Source: DATGLW01 sp035293965 (GTDB lineage: Bacteria; Actinomycetota; Acidimicrobiia; Acidimicrobiales; RAAP-2). From it: DNA of 48,232 bases. Below the pieces are notes generated by a model. It saw only the letters and a list, made by a program, of their open reading frames with translations. It was not told where the DNA came from and searched no databases. This document shows positions 1 through 6,626 of this stretch, in pieces. A program made the translations under genes and the position numbers. The number at the start of each line of letters is the position of its first letter. The first letter of the stretch is position 1. Location: positions 1-48,232 of the forward strand of contig DATGLW010000074.1 of NCBI GenBank assembly GCA_035293965.1. The letters are read 5' to 3'.

Positions 1-84
1 GTGAGCCCGCCGACGTGAGCCCGCCAACGTGAGCCCGCCAACGTGAGCCCACCGACGTGAGCCCGCCGACGTGAGCCCTCCCGC
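1..84. repeat. 14-bp tandem repeat (minisatellite)
   Basis: Five consecutive 14-bp units begin at positions 1, 15, 29, 43 and 57, with a partial sixth at 71. The unit is GTGAGCCCGCCGAC with single-base variants (CCAAC, CACCGAC). Fourteen is not a multiple of three, so the array is unlikely to be selected as coding repeat. It runs to the left window edge and may extend further. It lies just upstream of the first gene. Confidence 0.85.
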
Positions 85-113
85 CGGTGCGTCCGGCCTG
101 CCTACTCGGGCAG

Positions 114-119
114 TAGGGT
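114..119 (+). promoter_or_regulatory. -10 box (TAGGGT) of a leaderless hydratase mRNA
   Basis: TAGGGT fits the actinobacterial -10 pattern TANNNT and ends exactly 7 nt before the GTG at 127, so transcription would begin at or next to the start codon. No Shine-Dalgarno sequence is present. The same spacing recurs at seven other starts in this window. Confidence 0.5.
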
Positions 120-126
120 CGGCGAG

Positions 127-651
127 GTGCGCACCCTCATCACCGACGAGATGCGCGCCATCGTCGGCGTGGTCATGGACGAGGCGACCTCCTACCCCAT
201 CGCCGCATCCGACATCCGCCGCTGGGCGCTCGCCGTGTACCACCCCGAGGTCCCCCCTCCCGAATTCTGGGACGAGGACGATCCGGCGACCGTCGCGATG
301 GGTGGCATCGTGGCCCCCGACGAGTTCAACCCGCTGGCGTGGATCACCAAGGAACCTGGCCCGGCCCGCCGCTCGCCGCCGGAGGGCACGCACCGGGTCG
401 GGGCCTTCGAGGCGGCACTCGGTGTGGAGCCTCCCCCGTTCCGGGCAGTCCTCCAGGGTGAGATCCGCGCCCGCTACGGCGAGGTGCGGATGCGACCGGG
501 CGACGTCATCCGCGCCACCACCCGCATCACCGAGTACGCCGAGCGGGAGGGCCGCATGGGCCTCCAGCTCTACACGACCGTGTCCGAGGAGCTGACCAAC
601 CAGGATGGCGCCTGGGTGAAGACGGTCGACACCGTCTTCGTGCGGTACTGA
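127..651 (+). CDS. MaoC-like (FAS1-like) dehydratase subunit A
   Basis: A 174-residue protein resembling the N-terminal half of two-component MaoC/FAS1-like (R)-3-hydroxyacyl dehydratases, a hot-dog fold. The hot-dog partner follows after 2 bp, so the pair probably makes a heterodimeric acyl-thioester hydratase acting on fatty acid or polyketide-like CoA/ACP intermediates. The GTG start is chosen because a TAGGGT box ends 7 nt upstream. I see no catalytic Asp/His signature in this subunit, as expected if the second subunit carries the active site. The exact substrate cannot be told from sequence. Confidence 0.8.
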   Translation: MRTLITDEMRAIVGVVMDEATSYPIAASDIRRWALAVYHPEVPPPEFWDEDDPATVAMGGIVAPDEFNPLAWITKEPGPARRSPPEGTHRVGAFEAALGVEPPPFRAVLQGEIRARYGEVRMRPGDVIRATTRITEYAEREGRMGLQLYTTVSEELTNQDGAWVKTVDTVFVRY

Positions 652-653
652 CC

Positions 654-1085
654 GTGCCGGTCGACGTCGGAGCGATCGTCCCGGGCATGGAGCTCCCCGT
701 CTTCGAGCGGGAGGGTTCGCTGCTGCACTGGGTGCGCTATGCGGCCGTAAACCCGGCCCACATCGTCGGCCACCACTTCGACGACGACGTCGCCCGCTCC
801 GAAGGGTTCGACGCCGCGTTCATCATGGCCCCACTCGAGCACGCCTACCTCCACGTTCTGCTGCGCAACTGGATGGGCAGGCAGGGGCGGGTCCGCCGCC
901 TCGACATCCGGCTCCGCCGGCCCCTGCTGCGTGGCAGGACGCTCAGGGCCGGCGGCAAGGTCGTCGCGGTCCACCGCGAGGGTCGCTCGGTGCTCGTGAC
1001 GCTCGACGTGTGGGAGACTGACGACCTCGGCGAGCTGCTGGCGCCCGGCACGGCCGAGGTGGAGCTCGTCGCCGACCGGACCTGA
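654..1085 (+). CDS. MaoC family dehydratase subunit B
   Basis: A 143-residue single hot-dog protein, starting GTG 2 bp after the preceding hydratase stop, so translation is probably coupled. The segment NPAHIVGHHFDDDVARSEGF (about 33-52) occupies the place of the MaoC hydratase-2 loop (usually D-x4-H...GF), and a small-residue/hydrophobic stretch follows, as in the family. Pairing with the upstream FAS1-like protein resembles mycobacterial HadAB-style heterodimers, though the cellular role (fatty acid synthesis versus degradation) is open. It ends 79 bp before the VOC gene. Confidence 0.75.
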   Translation: MPVDVGAIVPGMELPVFEREGSLLHWVRYAAVNPAHIVGHHFDDDVARSEGFDAAFIMAPLEHAYLHVLLRNWMGRQGRVRRLDIRLRRPLLRGRTLRAGGKVVAVHREGRSVLVTLDVWETDDLGELLAPGTAEVELVADRT

Positions 1086-1164
1086 CGCCGGGGTCCGCTG
1101 GCGCAGCACCAGGACAGCGGGCGACGGCGCGGGCGCCCTGAGCGCCCCCGGACCGAGGAGTCCC

Positions 1165-1593
1165 ATGGCGCGAGTGGCCACGTACCTCAATTTCCAGGGC
1201 CAGGCGGAGGAAGCCTTGTCGTTCTATGCGGGCGTCTTCGGGACCGAGGTCACGGGCCTCACCCGATACGGCGACCTGCCCGACGCTGGCCCGGCGGACC
1301 TCCCGGCGGGCGAACAGGGGCTCGTCATGCACGCCGAACTGCCGATCCTCGGCGGCCACGTGCTCATGGCGACCGACATGCTGCGGTCGATGGGCCAGGA
1401 GACCCGGATCGGCAACAACACCACCTTGTGCCTCGACGTGGACAACAGGCACGAGGCCGACCGCCTGTACGGGGCGCTCGCAGAAGGCGGTTCGGAAGGC
1501 TCCCCGATGGCCGACATGCCCTGGGGCTACTGGGGTGTCGTCCTCGACCGCTACGGCATCCGGTGGATGGTCAACCACACCCCGACGCCCTGA
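1165..1593 (+). CDS. VOC (glyoxalase/PhnB-like) family protein
   Basis: A 142-residue vicinal-oxygen-chelate protein of the PhnB-like type. It opens with the typical YLNFQGQAEEALSFYAGVFG segment, has a central low-conservation loop, and ends with DMPWGYWGVVLDRYGIRWMVN, the characteristic PhnB-like C-terminus. ATG is preceded by GAGGAG at good spacing. PhnB-like members often lack a proven activity; metal-dependent thiol-transferase or binding functions are known in the superfamily. It ends inside a hairpin shared with the convergent phosphatase gene. Confidence 0.85.
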   Translation: MARVATYLNFQGQAEEALSFYAGVFGTEVTGLTRYGDLPDAGPADLPAGEQGLVMHAELPILGGHVLMATDMLRSMGQETRIGNNTTLCLDVDNRHEADRLYGALAEGGSEGSPMADMPWGYWGVVLDRYGIRWMVNHTPTP

Positions 1594-1608
1594 CCCTACG
1601 TCAGGGCG
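1586..1608. terminator. Bidirectional hairpin at a convergent gene junction
   Basis: Perfect 9-bp inverted repeat CGCCCTGAC / GTCAGGGCG with a 5-nt loop (CCTAC). It spans the stop codons of both the VOC gene (plus) and the phosphatase gene (minus). There is no U-tract, as is common in high-GC actinobacteria, so its action as a terminator is inferred from position and symmetry. Confidence 0.55.
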
Positions 1609-2809
1609 CGGCCGACCGCTCGGGGTCCGAGCTGGCCGGCGGACTCCCGTGCCAGCTCACGAGGAGCAGCGAGGCGTCGTCGCGGAGCTTGCGGGCGTTG
1701 TAGTCCATCACGTCGTCGAGGAGGCGGCGCAGCATCTCGTCGGGCGCCGCGCCCGAGGCAGCATGGTGCTCGACGCGCTCGACGAGACGCTCGACCCCGA
1801 ACTCGCCCCCGGTCGCAGCCCGGCCCTCGACGACCCCGTCGGTGAAGAACAGCACGCAGTCGGCGGGCTCGAGCTGCTCGGCGGCGACCTCGCGGCACTC
1901 GCCGCCGAGCCCGAGGGGAAGCGACGGGGCGCACACGAGCTGGCGGACGACCCGGCGCTCCCGGAGCAGGAGCGGACCCGGATGCCCCGCGTTCGACCAC
2001 TCGAGGAGGCCATCGTCCATGCGCAGGCGCGCCAGGGCGGCCGTCACGAACGCCTCCCCGCCGTATTGGCCGGCCATGGCCTCGTCGATGGCGCCGTGCA
2101 GGGAGGCGAGCGGGTGGCCCGCCCGCCGGGCATGGCGGTACGCGCCGACAGCCAGGCCGGTCATCAGGGTCGAGTGGACACCGTGGCCCATGCCGTCGAA
2201 GACTCCCGCGTGGAGGTGCTCCCCGTTCAGGGCGTAGTCGAAGGCGTCGCCGGCGATCTCGTAGGCCGGCTCCAGGCGCCCGCATGCGAGCGCCCGGGCG
2301 CAGCGCACCGTGAGCGGCGGGAGGAGGTCCCACTGCATCCCGGCGGCGAGGGTCATAGACTGCCGCCGGCGGCGGAGATGAAAGAGGTCGGTGGTGCGGG
2401 CGAAGCTGCGCACCAACAGGCCGGCGAAGCGCCCTAGGCGGACGCACTCGGCGAGGATCTCGTCACTCCCCTCCGGCACCGTGAACGTGACGACCCCGGT
2501 TCGCTCCGCTCGCTCGAGGAGCGGCACCCAGACCTGCACCCCCTCGTCGCGCTCGGCCACCGCCACCTCGCCCGTGCGGAACACGCGGCCCGCCAGCGAG
2601 CCCGCCACGTCGGCCGACGCGACCTCTTCCTGGTCGGCTTCGCCGTCGGGCAGGACCAGCTGGAGCGTCGAACCCTCGAAGTCGGAGAGGTAGACGCGCA
2701 GGTCACGTGCTGCCAACGGCCGAGCGGCCGTCGCCAGGACGTCCACGAGCTCGGCGGGAGAGCGGTCGGGGAGGGTGTCGAGGACCGCCTCGTAGTCGGG
2801 CACGGGCAC
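1601..2809 (-). CDS. GAF-SpoIIE type PP2C protein phosphatase
   Basis: A 402-residue protein with an N-terminal GAF-like sensor region (about 18-140) and a C-terminal SpoIIE/RsbU-type PP2C phosphatase domain (about 155-390). Metal-binding motifs are visible: GDAFDY (187-192), FDGMGHG (204-210), NAGHPGP (273-279), FFTDGVVEG (321-329) and a terminal DDASLL. Such enzymes dephosphorylate anti-sigma antagonists in partner-switching pathways; no cognate kinase or antagonist lies nearby. The start is GTG; a second GTG two codons in is equally possible, and there is no clear Shine-Dalgarno sequence. No transmembrane segment is seen, so it is probably cytosolic. Confidence 0.88.
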   Translation of the reverse strand: MPVPDYEAVLDTLPDRSPAELVDVLATAARPLAARDLRVYLSDFEGSTLQLVLPDGEADQEEVASADVAGSLAGRVFRTGEVAVAERDEGVQVWVPLLERAERTGVVTFTVPEGSDEILAECVRLGRFAGLLVRSFARTTDLFHLRRRRQSMTLAAGMQWDLLPPLTVRCARALACGRLEPAYEIAGDAFDYALNGEHLHAGVFDGMGHGVHSTLMTGLAVGAYRHARRAGHPLASLHGAIDEAMAGQYGGEAFVTAALARLRMDDGLLEWSNAGHPGPLLLRERRVVRQLVCAPSLPLGLGGECREVAAEQLEPADCVLFFTDGVVEGRAATGGEFGVERLVERVEHHAASGAAPDEMLRRLLDDVMDYNARKLRDDASLLLVSWHGSPPASSDPERSAAP

Positions 2810-2904
2810 CGAGACAGTGTGCTCCGCTTGGTGCGCCCCCTGCCAGCCCGAGCGCGCGCAGTGAGTGACGAACAGGCGTTGAGCAGGTCGGTCGGAACAG
2901 GCAG

Positions 2905-2976
<72 letters not shown>

Positions 2977-2996
2977 CCGGCATCCCGAGCCGCACG

Positions 2997-3002
2997 ACCA
3001 TA
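2997..3002 (-). promoter_or_regulatory. Putative -10 box (TATGGT) for tRNA-Asn
   Basis: On the minus strand TATGGT ends 20 nt before the mature tRNA 5' end, which would leave a short 5' leader for RNase P. No good -35 hexamer is visible. Confidence 0.35.
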
Positions 3003-3118
3003 GCAGCGGCCCGGCCGGCCATGGCTCCGCTCCGCCGGCAGCTCGAAGCGGGCTGTGGCGCCTCCGGGGCCGGCGCCTTCCGGGGCGGCACCATGCAGGC
3101 GCGCAAGAGCCGGGCGGT

Positions 3119-4639
3119 TCAGGCCTCCTCGAGGTAGTCGCGCAGCAGGTAGGCGGCATCCGGCCGCCGGAGCTTCGCCAGGGTCTTCGACTCGATCTGG
3201 CGCACCCGCTCTCGGGTGACGCCGAACTCCTTGCCGACCTCCTCGAGAGTACGGATCTTGCCGTCGTCGAGCCCGAACCGGAGCCGGACGATCCCCTTCT
3301 CGCGATCGGAGAGCTGGTCGAGGGCGTCCTTGACCGCCCGGTCGAGCATGGCCCGGGCGGCGGCGTCGTCGGGGACCACCGCGCCGCGGTCCTCGATGAG
3401 GTCGGACAGGCTGAAGTCGTCTTCCTCCCCCACGGGCTGCTCGAGGGACACCGTGTCCTGGTTGATGCGCTGGATCTCCCTGACCCGCTCGATCGGGAAC
3501 TCGACCCGCTGGGCGATCTCCTCTGTGGTCGGCTCCCGCCCCAGCTCCTGGAGGAGCTGCCGCTGGGCCCAGACGACCTTGTTGATCGTCTCGACCATGT
3601 GGACGGGGATGCGGATCGTGCGCCCCTGGTCGGCGATGGCGCGGGTGATCGCCTGGCGGATCCACCACGTCGCGTACGTGGAGAACTTGAAACCCTTCGT
3701 GTAGTCGAACTTGTCCACGGCCCGCATGAGGCCGACGTTGCCCTCCTGGATGAGGTCGAGGAAGGCGAGGCCGCGGTTGCGATAGCGCTTGGCGATGGAG
3801 ACCACCAGTCGCAGGTTGGCCTCGATGAGCGCCTCCTTGGCCTGCTGGCCGCGCCGCACGAGGCGGCGGTCGTGGAAGTCGAGATCCGTGTCGGCGCACT
3901 GGGCTCGGTCATCGGTGGCGCCGGCCTGCGGGCCGCGCCCGTCCGCACCACGAGCGTCGGGACCGGCGCTGCCTGCGGGTTCGGCCGCCAGCCTGCGACG
4001 CTCCAAGCGCAGCGCCGCCTCGTTCCCCTCCTCGATGCGCCGGGCCATCTCGACTTCGAGCTCGGCGGTGAGGAGGGGGACCTTGCCGATCTCCTTCAGG
4101 TAGGTGTGGACCGGATCCTCGGAGGCGCCGCCGAAGTAGTCGGAGCTCGGTGCGCGGCTTCGCGCCCGCCCGGCGCCCCTGTCGTCCTCCGCTTTCTTCC
4201 CGACACCCCGACCCGAGGCCGGTGCCGACGCCCTGCGCCCACCGACGGCTCGGTCCGGGCTGGGCTGGAGTGGCCCGGCAGGGGCCCCCGAGGGGCTCAC
4301 GATGCCGGTGGCGCCCTCGTCGTCGACCGCGCTCTCGGTGACCGCCTCGGCGAGGCGCTCCTCCCCGAGATCGTCGACCAGCTCGATGCCCTCGGCCTCG
4401 ACCCGCGCCACGAGGGTCGCGATGGTGTCGGGGGTGAGCTCGACCTGGGGCACGGCCTCTACGATCTCGCCGGGCGTGAGGCGGCCCCGCTCGCGACCCG
4501 CCGCGAGCAGGGCGTCGAACTCCTCGGTGGCGACGCCGCCGGGCAAGCCCGGAGGACGCCCCGCTGCCGGGGACCTTCCCGGCCAGATCATGTTCGGTTG
4601 GTCGCCGTTGGCTCCCCGCCGGTCGCGCGCGCTGATCAA
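3119..4639 (-). CDS. rpoD: RNA polymerase primary sigma factor (sigma-70, RpoD/SigA)
   Basis: A 506-residue primary sigma factor. Visible parts in order: a region 1.1-like N-terminus; region 1.2 (DPVHTYLKEIGKVPLLTAE); region 2 (ANLRLVVSIAKRYRNRGL, FDYTKGFKFSTYATWWIRQA); region 3; and region 4 with the helix-turn-helix VTRERVRQIESKTLAKL. Between regions 1.2 and 2.1 sits a low-complexity Ala/Gly/Arg/Asp-rich stretch. I start at TTG 4639 because its TTGA overlaps the dnaG stop by 4 bp and a GGGGAG Shine-Dalgarno lies just upstream. An in-frame ATG at 4591 (490 residues) is the alternative but has no ribosome site. The order ppdK-dnaG-rpoD suggests co-transcription. Confidence 0.95.
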   Translation of the reverse strand: MISARDRRGANGDQPNMIWPGRSPAAGRPPGLPGGVATEEFDALLAAGRERGRLTPGEIVEAVPQVELTPDTIATLVARVEAEGIELVDDLGEERLAEAVTESAVDDEGATGIVSPSGAPAGPLQPSPDRAVGGRRASAPASGRGVGKKAEDDRGAGRARSRAPSSDYFGGASEDPVHTYLKEIGKVPLLTAELEVEMARRIEEGNEAALRLERRRLAAEPAGSAGPDARGADGRGPQAGATDDRAQCADTDLDFHDRRLVRRGQQAKEALIEANLRLVVSIAKRYRNRGLAFLDLIQEGNVGLMRAVDKFDYTKGFKFSTYATWWIRQAITRAIADQGRTIRIPVHMVETINKVVWAQRQLLQELGREPTTEEIAQRVEFPIERVREIQRINQDTVSLEQPVGEEDDFSLSDLIEDRGAVVPDDAAARAMLDRAVKDALDQLSDREKGIVRLRFGLDDGKIRTLEEVGKEFGVTRERVRQIESKTLAKLRRPDAAYLLRDYLEEA

Positions 4640-6582
4640 CCTGACTCCCCTCTCGCGATCAGCCACGCTAGCAACCGCTCCCCGGCAAGGTGGCACGTCT
4701 GGGGATCGTCGAGCTCCTCGACCCACAGGCGCAGGCGGGCGGTCTCGGCGGCCGCCGAGCTGAGCTCGGCACCCCGTACCCGGGCCTCGGCCTGCAGGCG
4801 CGCCAGCTCGCGCCGGGTCGCCTCGCGCACCAGCTGGTGCACCACGGCGTCGACCGGATCGCCGAGGAAGCCGTCGTTCGCGAGCGGCTCCTCCACCGCC
4901 ACGCGCCGCAACAGCTCCGCCGCCTCCTCCCCCGCGGACTCGATCGCCTCGTGCAGGTTCTCGGCCGCCGCCAGCGCCTCGAAGGCCTGCCGCTGCACCT
5001 CGTCGGTGAACAGGCACGCCTCGAGGCGGTGGGCAACCGCCTCCGGCCGGTGCACGGCCAGCCGGAGCGCCTCGAGACCAGGCCGGCTGCCGGCTTTCGC
5101 CGGGCGGCGAGCCGGCCGGGTACGGCCTGAACCGCTGGCGTCGCGGCGAGACCCCTCCGGGGCGCTCTGCCGGGAGCCCCGTCCGACGGGCCTGTCGCGC
5201 GGTCCGGCGGGCTGGTCGTCCGGTCCGGACATGCCGGCGCGCAGGCGATGCCGGGGCATGCGGTCGCGGCTCGGCGGGGGCACAGGCCGGCGCCGGGCGT
5301 GCTCCAGACGCTGGCGGACGAGCGTCGGGTCCAGCCGGCACCGGTCGGCAACCTGCATGACGTACTGGTCGCGCACGAGGTCGTCGGGATGCTCGGCCAC
5401 CGCGGCCAGGGCCGCGTCGGCCGCCCGCGCCCTGCCCTCGGCCGTGGAGAGGTCGGCGCCTTCCCACACCCGCTCCACCCGGAACTGGAGGAACGGTCGG
5501 GCATGGGCGATCGCCCGCCGCAGGGCTTCCGGGTCGCTTCGAGCGAGGTCAGCGGGATCGGCATCGGCTGGCAGGGCGGCCACCGCCACGTCGACCTCGT
5601 GGCGGCGCTCCCACTCGTAGACCCTCGAGACCGCCGACTGCCCGGCCCGGTCGGCGTCGTAGGCGAGGACCACCCGGCGCGCGAAGTTCCGCAGCAGCGT
5701 GAAGTGCTCCTCGGCAAGGGAGGTGCCGCACGTGGCGACGGCCCGGGGCACCCCTGCCTGGAAGCAGCCGATGACGTCGGTGTAGCCCTCGCAGACCACG
5801 ACCTCGCCGCTCGCCACGACGTCGTGCTTGGCCCAGTTCAACCCGTACAGGGTGCGCCGCTTGGCGTAGATCGCGGTCTCTGGCGAATTCTTGTACTTGG
5901 GCTCTGCGGCTCCCCCACGGCCCTCGGCACCGGGCAGGACCCGCCCGCCCAGGGCCACCGGTCGACCGGAGGGGTCGCAGATGGGAAAGAGCACGCGCCC
6001 CCGGAACGAGTCCTGCAGCCTGCCGCGCCGGTTGACGAAGGCGAGGCCGGCGTCCGCGAGCACCCGGTCCGGCAGGCCCGACGCGCGGCTGAAGGCATCC
6101 CAGTCGTCAGGGGCCCAGCCCAGGCGGAACTGGCGGACCGTCTGCCCGTCGTAGCCACGCGAGCGCAGGTAGTCCCGGGCCCGGCCGGCGTCGGGCGCGG
6201 CGAGCAGGCGCTCGTGGTACCAGGTCACGGCGCGTTCGAGGGCGTCGAAGAGGGCTGCCCTGCGGCGCCGATCGCGCCCCGACTCGGGGTCCTCGTGGAT
6301 GGCGATGCCCGCCCGGTCGGCCAGCAGTCGGACGGCGTCGACGAAGTCGAGGTGCTCGACCGCCCGCACGAAGGTGATCGCGTCACCCGAAGCCTGGCAG
6401 CCGAAGCAGTAGTAGAGACCTGCCTCGGGGTTGACACTGAACGACGGGGTCTTCTCGGGATGGAAGGGGCACAGCCCCACCCAGCGCCGCCCCTGCTGGC
6501 GGAGCGCGGCGTGCTCGCCCACGAGCGCCACGAGATCGGTCGCCGCCCGCACCCGGGCAACGTCGTCGTCGGCGACAGCCAC
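4636..6582 (-). CDS. dnaG: DNA primase DnaG
   Basis: A 648-residue bacterial primase that makes RNA primers at the replication fork. The N-terminal zinc-binding motif is C38-x2-H41-x17-C59-x2-C62. A catalytic core and TOPRIM domain follow, with CEGYTDVI and AYDADRAG as metal ligands. The C-terminal helicase-binding domain follows a proline/arginine-rich linker. GTG 6582 is preceded on the minus strand by TACCGT and 6 nt, so dnaG probably has its own leaderless transcript as well as any read-through from ppdK. Its stop overlaps the rpoD TTG start by 4 bp. Confidence 0.96.
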   Translation of the reverse strand: MAVADDDVARVRAATDLVALVGEHAALRQQGRRWVGLCPFHPEKTPSFSVNPEAGLYYCFGCQASGDAITFVRAVEHLDFVDAVRLLADRAGIAIHEDPESGRDRRRRAALFDALERAVTWYHERLLAAPDAGRARDYLRSRGYDGQTVRQFRLGWAPDDWDAFSRASGLPDRVLADAGLAFVNRRGRLQDSFRGRVLFPICDPSGRPVALGGRVLPGAEGRGGAAEPKYKNSPETAIYAKRRTLYGLNWAKHDVVASGEVVVCEGYTDVIGCFQAGVPRAVATCGTSLAEEHFTLLRNFARRVVLAYDADRAGQSAVSRVYEWERRHEVDVAVAALPADADPADLARSDPEALRRAIAHARPFLQFRVERVWEGADLSTAEGRARAADAALAAVAEHPDDLVRDQYVMQVADRCRLDPTLVRQRLEHARRRPVPPPSRDRMPRHRLRAGMSGPDDQPAGPRDRPVGRGSRQSAPEGSRRDASGSGRTRPARRPAKAGSRPGLEALRLAVHRPEAVAHRLEACLFTDEVQRQAFEALAAAENLHEAIESAGEEAAELLRRVAVEEPLANDGFLGDPVDAVVHQLVREATRRELARLQAEARVRGAELSSAAAETARLRLWVEELDDPQTCHLAGERLLAWLIARGESG

Positions 6583-6588
6583 GTGGTG

Positions 6589-6594
6589 ACGGTA
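6589..6594 (-). promoter_or_regulatory. -10 box (TACCGT) of a leaderless dnaG mRNA
   Basis: TACCGT on the minus strand ends 6 nt before the dnaG GTG. It lies in the 44-bp gap after ppdK and no ribosome-binding site is present, so initiation at the start codon itself is inferred. Confidence 0.4.
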
Positions 6595-6626
6595 GCGGGG
6601 ACGGGTGCCGGCGACCGCCTCGGCGC

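Noticed and set aside
1..84. CRISPR array
   Set aside because: The units are 14 bp and directly adjacent, with no spacers and no cas genes.
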